NCBI GenBank assembly: GCA_037349315.1
Contig: JBAIAC010000007.1
Location: forward strand, 49,067,001 to 49,131,000
Reading direction: 5' to 3'
DNA length: 64,000 nt
Source: Chelydra serpentina
Lineage: Eukaryota > Chordata > Testudines > Chelydridae
The notes beneath the pieces are model-generated. The model was not told the origin of the DNA, ran no database searches, and saw only the letters and a list, made by a program, of their open reading frames with translations. Below are positions 10,961 to 23,000 of the stretch, piece after piece (the stretch's first letter is position 1; every line of letters starts with the position of its first letter). The position numbers and the translations under genes are program-made.

Positions 10961-12686
10961 AAAATTTTTATTAAAGCTAATGTTAAAAAAATTATATAAT
11001 ACATAGATTGGGAAAAGAGTGTCTGTACATCTGGGTATAGCGCTTAGATTATCCACAAATACAAAGGTAGTTTTTTTAAAAGTCATATGCTACATAGAGT
11101 ACATAATCAGCAATAACCCAAATTTAGGTGACTAGATCTAACAATGCAGTTTAGATATCAGAATCTGAATACTCTCTCACGAAAAGTTGTACAGAGATTT
11201 GGTTATGGAAAGCAAAATATATCAATGAGTGGAGATTGTCCCTCAGTAATTGAGAATTAGGTTGGTTGTCCATTTAGAAAATACAATCCACGAGGAAAGT
11301 ATTTGTTACTTTCCTGACTGCGCATCTCTTCAGCACTCCAGCTCATCCCTCCTGCTATTGCTGATGTCCAGTGATGTGTTCTATGTAGATGTCCCTCAAC
11401 CACCTGATGACATCCGACACCATGAGTTGCCACATCAGCCGAGCGTAGCGTTGACTGATTCCACATTCTCTCAGCACTCGCTCGTTACTGGGGTCCCATG
11501 CGCCTGAGGCTCCGACGATCAGTGCGTGTGTCTGCCTTGGTAACCCTTAGCCCTCAAGGTTTCGGCCAGAGGGGCATATTTCTCTACCTTTTGAGCTCGG
11601 GCATCGTGGAAGGCTGGGTCCTGTTCTCGAAGGGCACTGTGACATCCACCATAATGATCTTTCAGTCCTTGGTGGTGGTGATGTCCGCTCGCAGTTGGCT
11701 GTCGGTTCTGGGGATGACGGAGTTTATGGCAACCTTCCCCACGGGTGTTGGGATGGTTCTGGCCAGGCGATCTTGGATAGTGTGGTGTCGCAGCAGCCAA
11801 GCTCTCGAATGGAGCTTGCAGCTACACAGGACGTGGGGTAGCATCTCATTGGCATAGCTGCACTTCCTGCATCGCTTGTCCCGATTCCCGTGGTGGATGG
11901 CTCCGTTCAGTGGGACGCAGTTAAGCCCGGCCCTGTGGATGAACCTCCAGTTGGCAAATCAGGTGAAGCTGCCCACTTGCATGTCACCTTGAATGCCTTC
12001 TCCTGGTCCGGCTTCCGTTTCAGGTTTTCCCATATTGGCAGTGGATGGCATCCTTCAGGGTCCTCTCCAGCATGGTTCTAGTTCTGAGTGATGATAGTGT
12101 GAGCTGTATTCTTCACCTGTGGCACCAGGACTCCCAGCTCCTGGTGTTCCTTGCATAATGTCCAGTGGCAGCCGATACGCTTCTCCAGTGTTCGTGTAGC
12201 ATTGCAGGCATGAGTCCAGAACAAAGCAAAGTCTCCTCTGTCTCTTCCAAATTCACCTTCCAGCAAGCCGCTCAGGTAGGTGGCGACATCTTGGTTGGAG
12301 GGGGTCCTCGTGATTCGCTTCTTGACGACATCCTTTAGAGCACTCTCCGTGATGTTCCTCACCAGTGGTGTCCAGTCACATCAGAATGCATGAGTGATCA
12401 CAGCAACGTTGCACAGATCACCCATTCGAGGGATGTTGGCGCTGCCCTGCCTGTGCAAGATGTACACCAGTTGCTGGCCCTCTGGGGAAGAAACATCCTC
12501 TTCTTCACCAGCTGCCGGATGGTGTTGTCTGCCTTGTTCAGAGATACCTTCGCCACGGCAGATCCCCTCAGGACAAATGAGATATGGGGGATCAGGAAGG
12601 TGTTCGAGGCATTGATCTTCTGCCATGGTGTCAGTAGGGAGGAGTCAATCCTGGCCCCATCGCAAAGGATCTCCGCGATGGTATCT
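10960..12686 (-). mobile_element. 5'-truncated R2-clade LINE
   Basis: A 1.73-kb minus-strand fragment: the C-terminal part of an R2-like ORF, followed by about 395 bp of 3' UTR after a stop at 11355-11357. The coding part starts abruptly at the hAT junction near 12686, as expected for a 5'-truncated insertion primed from the RNA 3' end. It lies in a hAT transposon rather than in 28S rDNA, the usual R2 target. No rDNA sequence is seen beside it. Confidence 0.82.
11355..12686 (-). pseudogene. R2-clade ORF: RT thumb, zinc knuckle, RLE nuclease (broken)
   Basis: From the 5' side the minus strand gives LLTPWQKINASNTFLIPHIS and SFVLRGSAVAKVSLNKADNT (post-RT thumb region). Next come SNQDVATYLSGLLEGEFGRD and LGVLVPQVKNTAHTIIT. 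FIHRAGLNCVPLNGA leads to a CCHC knuckle CRKCSYANEMLPHVLCSC (C-x2-C-x8-H-x4-C) near 11850. A restriction-like endonuclease domain follows, with VDVTVPFEN near 11630 and ARAQKVEKYAPLAETLRAKG. The nuclease PD motif reads AD here, and at least two frame changes occur around 11620-11660. The ORF ends with RYARLMWQL and a final stop. The intact protein cuts its target and reverse-transcribes its RNA there; this copy cannot. Confidence 0.85.
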
Positions 12687-12772
12687 TTATTTACAATGTC
12701 ACCTGAAAGTGAGAACAGGCGTTCACACGGCACTTTTGTAGCCAGCATTGCAAGATATTTACATGCCAGATA
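12687..12772. repeat. 86-bp direct repeat, right copy
   Basis: Partner of 10874-10959, starting at the 5' truncation point of the R2-clade fragment. Confidence 0.8.
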
Positions 12773-12840
12773 TGTTAAACATTCGTATGCCTCTTCATGC
12801 TTTGGCCACCATTCCAGAGGATATGCTGATGATGCTCGTT

Positions 12841-13480
12841 AAAAAGTAAATTTGTGACTGAACTCCTTGGGGGAGCATTGTACATCTACTGCTCTGTGTT
12901 TTACCTGCATTCTGCCATAGCAGTCTCGGATGATAACCCAGCATGTTGTTCATTTTAGGAACACTTTCACTGCAGATTTGACAAAACACAAAGAAGGTAC
13001 CACTGTGAGATTTCTAAAGATAGCTACAGCACTTGACCCAAGGATTAAGCATCTGAAGTGAAGTGCCTTCCAAAATCCGAGAGGGATGGGGCATGGAGCT
13101 TGCTTTGAGAAGTCTTAAAAGAGCAACACTCCGATGTGGAAAGTACAGAACCCGAACCACCAAAAAAGAAAATCAACCTTCTGCTGGTGGCATCTGACTC
13201 ATGATGAAAACATGCGTCGGTCTGCACTGCTTTGGATCGTTATGGAGCAGAACCCGTAATCAGCATGTCCTCTGGAATGGTGGTTAAAGCATGAAGGGAA
13301 ATATGAATTTTTAGTGCATCTGGCACATAAATATCTTGCAACACCAGCTACAACAGTGCCATGCGAATGCCTGTTCTCACTTTCAGGTGACATTGTAAAC
13401 CAGAAACGGGCAGCATTATCTCCTGCAAATGTGAACAAACTTGTTTGTCTGAGCGATTGGCTGAACAAGAAGTCGGACTG
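12841..13480 (+). pseudogene. hAT transposase fragment (right arm and spacer)
   Basis: On the plus strand a degraded ZBED1-like hAT transposase can be followed in shifting frames. It reaches LATPATTVPCECLFSLSGD and ALSPANVNKLVCLSDWLNKK, ending with a TGA near 13479. This is the C-terminal dimerisation region. Several stops upstream show that it is dead. Confidence 0.75.
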
Positions 13481-13829
13481 AGTAGACTTGTAGGCTCTAA
13501 AGTTTTACATTGTTTTGTTTTTCAAAGCAGTTATTTTTTGTACATAATTCTACATTTGTAAATTCAACTTTCATGATTGAGATTGCACTACAGTACTTGT
13601 ATTAGGTGTATTGAAAAATACTTTATTTTTGCAGTGCAAATATTTATAATAAAAATAAATATAAAGTGAGCACTGTACACGTTGTATTCTGTGTTGTAAC
13701 TGAAATCAATATATTGGAAAATATGGAAAACACCCATAAATATTTATATAAATAATATTCCATTGTTTAACAGCACGATTAATCGCAATTAATTTTTAAT
13801 AGTTTGACAGCTCTAATTTTTTTTGTTGT

Positions 13830-14042
13830 GGGCTTGTCTATATGGGGAAGTTAGGTTGGATTTAAATGTAAAGTTGTTCTTGATTAATTCCCTGTGTAGA
13901 TGCTTTTATTCTGGAATAAGAGTGCCTTATTCTGAATTCGTTTAATCTAAAATGGGTTAAGGGAGTTAATCAAGAATAGCTATTCCACTTTAAATTCATG
14001 CTTTACCTTAATCTGAATTAACTTCCCTTTATAGACAAACCC
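13830..14042. mobile_element. Small inverted-terminal MITE
   Basis: About 213 bp with inverted ends: GGGCTTGTCTATATGGGGAA at the left, and GGGTTTGTCTATAAAGGGAA on the other strand at the right. The inverted match extends further inward (AGTTA, then GATTAA blocks). A target duplication is not clear, so the superfamily is uncertain. Confidence 0.65.
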
Positions 14043-16892
14043 ACAGCAAATAAAAATACATCGTATTTCTAAGAGTTTGTCATAAGGAGAACCTATGTAG
14101 TTGAATTTTACAGTGTCAGATTAAATACTGTATACAGAGCCTTGTTTTAATCTGTTCCTCTCTATTCTTAATGACACTTTCACCCGCTGAAATGTATTTA
14201 CATTAAAACACCTTTATGCTGGTTGAGCAGTGTAAAGGAACCTTGCAAATGAGCATCAGGCTTTTGAAAACTAGACTGTTGTTTGGGAACTCTAGGCAGA
14301 TCATCCCAAGGAGGTACAGCAACCTTCAGCTTCTAAGAAGAGGTCGCGAAAGGAGAGTATCTGTCTGAAACGACCACCACTCAGGCTTCTTGGTCAAAAG
14401 GGCACAGGCTGGGGAGCTCTCTCCTATAAAGAGTGTTTCTTGCACTATCGCAGTGTGACAGACATACAGGGATACTAGGACTACAGGCAAGAACTGAGTT
14501 TTAGAAACAAAGGGAGGTATTTTATACCTGTGCAAAAATCAGAAATGTAGTTACATGACTTGCATATGCTAGGGCTTGTGCTTTTTCCCAGTTAAGCCAA
14601 TGGAGGTTTTGCTGTTGATTTCAGTGGGAGCCTAGGTACAGTCCCAAATGCAGGTTCCACATGCACAAATTAATAGTCTGTGTAAAAAGTCTGACCCACA
14701 CTGGCATGAATGTTTAGACAAGGCAGTTGAAGGACTTTACAAATGGCCTTAGCAAGCTGGTATTTCAGCCAGTCACCTAGGACCAGAGAGAGAGAGGTGT
14801 GCAGAATAGCAGGTGTAGCAGGGTCCTGAGAGCCAGGCAGGAAACGTTATTGCAGGGAAGAAGCTCTTGCTGCTGAGGACTCCTGTTAGGAAGAGACTGT
14901 TTATTGCACCAAATTAACACAAATATAAAGGTGGGGGGAGAAGAGATGGAGGAAACAATGAATTTTGAGAGGGCATGTTTGGGGAAGGGGATTAATTGCT
15001 CAGGGACTGGGGCCAGGAAAGAGTACATGGATTCAGTACAGAATGGGGACAGGGCAGGAGGACCCTAAGGGATTCCGGAAACCCCAAATCTTCCCAGCTT
15101 CCACATGAGAGACAAAAAGAGATGAAGGCTCCCTGGTAGTGTGAAGTAGATGCCTCTTTCCCATCCCCCTTATCTGCCTATGGGGAGAGAGTCCTTTAGG
15201 AGAGGGAGATGTGTGTGTGAGAGAGGGAGGGTGGAAAACATCCTGCTGCTTGTTGAACCATGCAAGGGGAGAAATACAGACCTTCAAGACCTCCTCCCAA
15301 GAAGACAACTGCAGGTAAGGAGCGGGAAGAGGAGGTTCTCTGGGGAGGGATGGGCTCACCACGGAGGGACAGGTTTGCCATGGATTCTGGTTGCTTAGCT
15401 GAACTGTTAGTGAACTAAGCTACCCGCAATAACATAACCTGAAATTCCCCATGATGTATACGCAACTCCACCAGCCTTGCTTCTCAGAATTGTTTCACGG
15501 CCACTTTTTTCTGAAATGCTAGCAACCATATAATAATCACATACAAAGTCTGTTTTGTATTTATGCCAACAAATCCTAGATCGTGAGCTTTTGGGGGCAG
15601 GGAGTACCTTCATGTTATTTGTTTGTACAGTGCTTAGCCCAATAGAGTCCTAGTCCCTGACAGGTACCCTTAGATGTGCCAGAAATAATAACTTAAGCTA
15701 TAGGGGAAGGCTGTCAATTGTGAGGAGACTTTGTATTTCCCCAACTTTGATAGGTTCCATAGTTGGAGGCCATGACCGTTAAATGCTGTCATGGACTGAA
15801 AATTCCTCTTCCTTCATTTTAATATTCATATTTTAGGACTAAAGCTTGAAATATAAGAACACATTGCCTGCTTATAAATCAAGGACTGAAAGATGGAGAA
15901 AAGTTAAAGAAAACAGCCAGTGTCTTTTCCTCCTGTCAATAAAATCTGGCTTCAACCATTAACCACTGAGCCAGCAGTGCCAGTATCAAGACTATTTGAC
16001 CTGAATGGTAGCATGGAACCTTAAAGTGGAAGCAATACTCCAGTGTGAAATCTCTAGTTTCGTGCTCTGTATGAGGCACTATAATTTTTAGTTTTTCAGA
16101 ATTAAAAGTTTGGGTAGCTAGAACCTCTAAGGCCAGCTCAGAAAGCAAAGATTTTAAAGGAACGCTTAATTTTAATCATAGTTGTAAAAATATGTATATA
16201 CCACATCTTAGAGCATTAAAAAGGAAAGACTTAAAATCGTCATTCATTTCACTGCTTATTGACAGTTCATATTTCTAATGTTGGATGATGAAAATCAATG
16301 AACTCAGTTGCACTTTCCAGTTCTTAATGCAGCAATGATTGGGTCCATGAAATTTCCATCTTATTAAAAATTGCTCAGAAGTCTTAGATTTATCAAATGT
16401 TTGTTTATCAAATGTTTCAGAAAACCTGAATTTGGGCCAAAGTTGAGTTGATAGTGTCCGCTTAATTACATACCTTGTCGGAACACTTGTAGATGGGCAC
16501 TGGGGATTTGATAGAAACAGTAGCTACTTGCAGAGTCACATCATGCATCATCCATATAGGACATAGAAGTTGCTTACTGATGATAAACTATAAACTTCAG
16601 GGCCTATATCACCCTTCTTGAGAGAGATTCCAGAATGTATTATTGTTTGGGAACTCCAGGCAGATCATCCCTGGAGTTCAGAAGATAAATTATTTTAAAA
16701 TGTCAGAGAAAGGAACACATTTATACATTCAGCAGTATATTGAACAGGCAAAATACGCTGATTCAACAGAGTATATCTCTGTTTAAAATCTTTCAGTCTC
16801 TGTTTCCTGTTCACTTGAATACAGCAGCTTTGTCACAGTTCAAAAAGCCCTCTCTTTTACATTCATCCAGAGGAGAGCTCCTGCCTTGTCAG
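14043..16892 (-). other. RASGRP1 3' flank, probably including 3' UTR
   Basis: This lies directly 3' of the RASGRP1 stop codon on the minus strand. Some of it must be 3' UTR, but I cannot choose a polyadenylation site from sequence alone. It contains an L2-tailed fragment at 15575-15690. A 36-bp motif (TTGTTTGGGAACTC) occurs at both 14278-14312 and 16644-16680. Confidence 0.5.
15575..15690 (+). repeat. L2-tailed SINE/LINE fragment
   Basis: GTGAGCTTTTGGGGGCAGGG followed by TTTGTTTGTACAGTGCTTAG and GTCCTAGTCCCTGACAGG, then an AATAATAA end. It is the same family as the copies at 10085, 19407 and 23745. Confidence 0.65.
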
Positions 16893-17027
16893 CTACGCGC
16901 AGTCTCTGTGTTGTGTATTGTCCAATACATGATTTCTGCGTTGAATACTGAGAGATTCAATTGTTTTGTGCGCCTGTTTAAGCTGAATCTTTAAAGCTTC
17001 ATTTTCTGCCTTTAGAATATTTCTTTC
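16893..17027 (-). CDS. RASGRP1: RASGRP1 terminal coding exon (coiled coil and stop)
   Basis: Acceptor TTTGTTTAG before 17027. Forty-four residues, from [18 protein letters not shown] through NHVLDN to a TAG stop at 16895-16893. It matches the leucine-rich coiled coil that ends RASGRP1 and helps dimerisation. It lies 9.77 kb from the preceding exon, and the exon is too short and divergent to stand out by length alone. The last residues (RDCA) resemble the GDCS end of the human protein. Confidence 0.93.
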   Translation of the reverse strand, partial: ERNILKAENEALKIQLKQAHKTIESLSIQRRNHVLDNTQHRDCA

Positions 17028-20000
17028 CTAAACAAAAACAGAGAATGGCAGCGTCATATGAATGGTATTGGATTTTTAAATCTATTTCACCCCTATTTGC
17101 TGGTGCGCTTGCTTGATTGGCATCTCACGTTTTCCATGAGAGACTATTTAACTGTTCTCCAAATGGTTATTATGCACTCAACAGTAAATGGCATGTTAAA
17201 CAAAAAAGATCAGCATGAGCAAATGGCAATTAATTTTCTGTTTGCATCTCTAAAGAACGTATTTGGTTACCTGGTAAATTAACCATTTCATGCTTGGAAC
17301 CAGTATTTTTCAATGATTCCTGCAGAATATATTTGTTCTAAATGTACTGAGCTTTCAACCACACGGTGCATAGGAGATGCACAGATGGGGGAGAAGATTT
17401 GGGTGGTAGGTGGGAGTCCGTGTTTCAAGGATGGGTGGGAGAGGGTTTAGTTTTGGACATTGCTTGGGTTTGTAGGTAGATATAATGTGGATTATTATTC
17501 GGGGTTTTTTTTTCACAAAGACTGAAGGCTTCATGGGGCAGCGACAGGCTGTCTCTTGATTCCATTGCCTCTGTAATGACAGTGTACTAACTGAACCCTT
17601 TCCTTTTCCCTATGCATTAATATGCAAAGGTCCACAAAGAGCTGGCTGACTGCAAACTGTGTGAAGTGAGCTTGCTTTATTCTTGCTTGCCTGAGATTTT
17701 AGGACAGTGATGCTGATTGGAGTTAGGATTTTAATCATTTCAGTTTTCATTTGAATTGGTTAACTTTTGTGAGAGGAAGGGATTATCTTGTGGTTAAAGC
17801 ACGGGACAGAGATTCAGATCTGGGTTTAATTCTTGGATGTGACACAGGCTTCCTGCATTACCTTAGGCAAGTCACTTAATAGCACTATGCCTCAAGCCCT
17901 TCTCAGTAAAACAGGTAAGCAATGCTTGCTTTCTTCCACCTTGTATCTGTCTTGTCAGTTTAGGGCCCGATCCAACCCCCCAGTGAAGAATGAGAGCTTT
18001 TCCATTGACTTCAGTGTGAATTGGATCAGGTAAGCTTGTAAGAAGAGAACTGTTACTTACCTTACAGTAGATGTGGCTCTGCAAGATGTGATGTCTGTGC
18101 GGATCTCACTGTTGGTGTGCTTGTGGCCCATGTGCACAAGATCAGAATTTTCTAGCAAGTAGTGTCTGTTGGGGGCTGTACCTGCACCCTGAACATCCTC
18201 GCCCCTCCCTTCCATCATCCCCAGCTAAGCACACAACAGGCTGCATGGATCCAACCAACTCTGTTCCCTCAGTAATTCAGAATCCCAGAGATAAGGACTC
18301 CAAAGCAGCAGGGATAAAGAGTGGGTCATGGGATCCACATGGACAAGACTTCACAAAGAACTACAGTAACTGTATGATAAGTAACTGTTCTTTCCTCTTT
18401 GCCTCCTTGTCCATGTGGATCTCACTGGTGCTGACGAGCAAGCAGTAATCCTCACAGGACAGACTGAGGAGTCTTCTCCCTTTGCCTAAGTTAGCTAGTT
18501 AGGCAACTGAGAACAACCCTTCCAAATATGGCGTCAGCTCTGGCAGCCTGGGGTTATTTTGTGAGTGATGCACCAGTTTCAGAAAATTATTGCTTCTTGA
18601 CAAAGGGAGGAGTGAGCACCATTTTGTCTGATGAAGAACATTGCAGATGTAGTGTCCATCAAGTCTCCCTTGATCAGTGACAACACCTTGAAAGCTGGCC
18701 TGATCACTCAAAGCTCCAGGATGTTAATGTGAAGGCAGGCGTTGCTTTGGGACCTGATTCACCCTGTCGTAAAAGCATCTGTGACTACTGTTAGTGATGG
18801 GCATACAGTCTGAAATGGATTTCCTCTCCTCATGCTGGGGTTTATCCACCATTTGAGAGAGTCCAGAATATAGCACTGTGATAAGAGTCCGTGGGGTATC
18901 TAGAAGGCTGCTACACTATTCTGAGCCAGGACTGCAGTGGACATATGCAAAGTCTGGCAAGAAGCATCACATACGTGCATGAAGCAAGATGACCTAGTAG
19001 CTTTAAGCAAAACCTTACTGATGTCATTGGTTGGTTCAAGAGAGTAAATAAGAGATTTGATGGTGTGAAATCTATTGATACAGGGGCAAGCCCTTTCTGA
19101 GGTAGAGTCAAGAAGAGTTGTGATAAATTCTATCCTCTGTGAGGGACAACTTGGCATAGATCACGCTCTGTCCTAGACAATGAAAGAGATTCAGAACATT
19201 GGTGATGGTTGTGGAGACTTCTTGGCTGGATGTTCTCTTTAGGAGTCAGTTGTCCAGGTACAGATCATTTTTACAGTGTAAATGAGCCACCACAATAGCT
19301 AGGCATTTCGTGAAGGCCCTTAGTACTGACAACAGGCCAAATGGGAGTACTCGCACTCCTCTGTCTCTCTCCATCTGTTCTCTCCCGTGTTATACTTCGG
19401 TTGGAAACTCTTTGAGGCAGGGACAGTCTTTTTGTTCTGTTTGTACAGCACCTAGCACGATGGCGTCCTGGTCCGTGACTGGGGCTCACAGGTACTACAG
19501 TAATACAAATAATATTAATTAATAAAATGATACTTCCTGTGTGCAAGGTCGAAGGCAATATGGAAGTAATGCATTCTGAAGGTCGAGAGCCACGGACCAA
19601 TATGGAGCTTCCAGAGGCTCGGGAGACCATCCTTTTGGATGTACCTACTGAGATGTCTCTCATCCAGGATGGGGCACAGCACACCATTACTTTTGGACTG
19701 AAGGAAATAATGGGAATAGAATCCCTTCTCCTTTGAACTCTGAAGGAATTGGCGCTAGGGCTCCTGTGAATGGGAAGGAGTCCATCTCTTCTCCCAGTTG
19801 TTTCTTGTGAGAAGGGTCCCTGAAAAGGGATGGGGAAGAAGGTTGGGAGGGAGGCAGTGATTGGAATTGTATAGGGTAACATTTTATGATTTCCATGACC
19901 CGTATGTCTAAAGTTATTCCAGTCCATTCATGTCCAAGAGAAGCGAAATAAATGGGAACCAAATATAAGTGGGCTTTCAAGGAGCTCTGTAGTGATTTGT

Positions 20001-23000
20001 TGGCAGCTCAGTATTCCCATCAAACCGGCTTATTTTGAAGAGAAAGATGCAAGGAGTATAGCCTTAGAATCTATGAGGTAGAAGCTGAAGGTGTCTTCCT
20101 CCTTGAAAATCTAAACCTCTACGCAGACCTTTTTTAGTAGGAAGATGATGATCTCTGTTTTGGTTCTGGAACCAGATTACCTTCCTTCTAGTGACCAATG
20201 TTGTTGTTGTTGGCGTCCGTTAGTCTCCATGGGGAATGTTTAGTTGATGGTTGTGCAGCGCCTGTTGTGGCTGTGACGCCCCACACGAGAGTGGCACGGA
20301 CGCCAACAACAATGTATAGATCCCTAAAAACCTATGTGTGGCTCTCTAATCTTAAAGCCTCATCAATTTGGGAATGGAAGAGATCAGGCTCCTCGAAAAG
20401 ATACAACTTCAATAGTATACTGGACCTCTTTCAGGATTCCTGATGGCTGGAGCCAGGACGCTTTGTTGTTGCTGTGGCTAGGAATCGAACAACTGCATTG
20501 GATGGAGCTTGGTGAGAGGTCTTGGCCACTATTGACCTTTTGCTTCACCGCCTTCAGTTCTATTTTTTGGTCTCAAGAGAGATAGAGAAAGGAAGAACCT
20601 TATCCCTGCTTGTTGTGTTTGGCAAGTAATGCCTGATAAGTTACAAGGATACTGCGGAATATGGTTTTCTACCAAATAAGTCCAACCTCTTTAGATCATT
20701 TTCCTTCAGAATGGATTGAGTCAGGGTTGGTCAGGCCTTTTCTAATATTGCTGAGATGACAAGAGAGCCCGGAGCAGGGTGAGAAGTGATATTCATATCC
20801 CTTTTGCAAGGTACCTGGTAACTCCTCTCAGCCCTCAGAGATAGGAGGAGTTGAGGCCGGTGTCTGCCATGAGTCCTTTGCTGGCTCTAAGATGCCTTCA
20901 CTGAAAGGCATGACCAGTCTAGCTATCATCTGGGAATGGAGACTGCAGGAGCACTTTGGTAGCTTTTCTTGGCGCACTGAAAGCGATAACTCACATATTG
21001 GCTATTCTCCCGAGCAGGTCTTGAAATGCCCTACAACAAAGGTCTTCAAACTGTGGGGCACGTTCCCCTAGGTGGACTTGGAGGAACGTTCAGGTGGGTG
21101 GGGGGAGCGGCAATGGCAGGGAGCTCCGGCCAGCCCCGCACGGCAGGGCTCAGAGAGGAAGCACCACCTCGACTCTTTTTTTCTATTTTTGTCTGTGTTG
21201 GGGGTGGGGCACAACCAAAAATTTGAACTCCAAACGGGGGAGCTCAGCTCAAAAAATTAGAAAACCACCGCTCTAAAATCAGCTGCAGGCAGGATCAGTA
21301 TGGGGGTGACTGCCTCAGCAGGAGATGATAATGAACGAGCAGCAGGTTATTTTATCATTTCATCAACCAGATCTCTGGAGGAACCCTCCTCTTCATATTC
21401 AGGCCCTGACTCTCTGACTTTGTGGCTATGTTTACACTGATAGCAGTGTGTGGCGTACGGGCACCACACATGTAGCTACATGCTGCAGGGAACAACTCCA
21501 GCAGCTCCTGTCTTTCCCCACTGTCTCCCCCCCTGCCAGAGCCTTTCTTTGCTGCAGTGAAAGGTTCCGACAACAGGGAGTCTCAGAAAAGGCTCCAGCA
21601 GGGGGGAGGCAGCAGGAAAGGGCTGCCTCTTCCCTCACCCCCTGCCAGAGCCTTTCCCTGCTGCCGGAGGCTCTCACAGTGGCATGGAAAGGCTCCAGCA
21701 GCAGGGAGGTAGCGGGACGCTACACTGCTAAAAATACCAGTGTGGACATAGGAGGCCTTGCTTGGGTGTAGAGTATCTATCCTGGGGGTTCCCGCGTGTA
21801 GGGCACTCTACTGGCCTAAGCCATGTGTCACTGAACGCATGCTAGCTGGGCATGCAGTGTCCGTACTCTGCACGCCGCTGTATGTTTAGACCTATCTTTA
21901 GTGTGTGGGCGACGTGGCCCTTTGCATGGAAGTTGATCTTGGTCTTTTTCTAGCGGAAGGTACAGGAGTGTGGGACCTAGGTACGTGTGGCTGGACCCCA
22001 GTATACCCAATAAAGCCAGGAAGGGTAGAAAGACTGAGAAGGAGGAGAAGTAGCGTTCCAAAGTCTTTCACCCATGTAATGGGGGACGTGCCTTTCCTTA
22101 AGGGAAACTGGGGTGATATCCCTACTTTGGCTCTTAAGAGCATGGGAATGCTCCTTAGCAGAAGCTGGGTGGAGGTAGGAGGATGGGTAAGATGAGGAAT
22201 AAATTGGGTCTATAGAAAGTGCTGATGGGATCAGCACTGGGAGGATTAGTGCTGAGGGAGGAGGGTTCCAGTGCTTAATTTGTAATGAAAGAGGTGCCAC
22301 AGCTCAGCCCCAGAAAGCCCTGGCATAAATTAAGCACTGGCTGAGTGGCTGGAGAGTGGCAGTGGCTGGCCGGGCGCCCAGCTCTGAAGGCAGCACCGCC
22401 ACCAGCAGCAGGGCAGAAGTAAGGATGGTCTGGTATGGTGTGTTGCCACCCGTACTTCTGTGCTGCTACTGGTGGCGGTGCTGCCTTCAGAGCTGGGCGG
22501 CTGGAGAGCGGCAGCTGCTGGCTGGGAGCCCAGAGGTGCCGGGGCTATGAACTGCCAAGCCTAGCGGTGCCGGGCTGAGCCCCAGCACAAATTAAGCACT
22601 GGAGGGTTCCTGGAAGGCAGGTAACAGGATGGCTAACTGAGCCTTGTACCAGAGAGTAAAAGGTCTTTTGGTATCGAGAGAGACTCCAGCATCTGAGGAT
22701 TCTATCGTTGCCGAGGCAGTCAATACCGTTCTCCAGTCCTGGAGCTGAAGTGGCCTCCCCTTGTCCTGAGGGAGATGGCGAGCTAGTCAGGGTCACTTTC
22801 TTGAGCTGATCTAGGTTCTTGGCCTTAGAGTTATCAGAGTCACAGGGCTCCAGGCTCCTCTTACACACCTTTGCTTTATTCTGTTCCAGGGAAGAGAATG
22901 GCAGTGTCATCTGGCCCTGGGTCGTGTCTTGGATCAACCATGTCTGGTGGTGTCACTATCTGGGTCCTGAATGGGAGCTGTGTGCAGTACCAGGATGACG

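Larger units (their letters stand above)
10401..13815. mobile_element. hAT relic with long inverted arms
   Basis: The ends are TAGGGTTGTCAA (left) and TTGACAGCTCTA (right), flanked by A/T-rich 8-mers that match at 7 of 8. Both ends carry the same sequence in opposite orientation. The left arm is 10402-10959 plus 12773-12835, read on the minus strand. The right arm is about 13245-13815, read on the plus strand. Each arm includes the hAT C-terminal dimerisation region of a ZBED1-like transposase. The 12841-13240 spacer is more upstream transposase sequence in plus orientation. The left arm is interrupted by an R2-clade LINE (10960-12686). Stops and frameshifts abolish coding. Confidence 0.75.

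Noticed and set aside
19271..19927. 218-codon minus-strand frame
   Set aside because: Basic, low-information sequence overlapping an L2-tailed SINE and an unassigned repeat. No domain, conserved motif or exon context.
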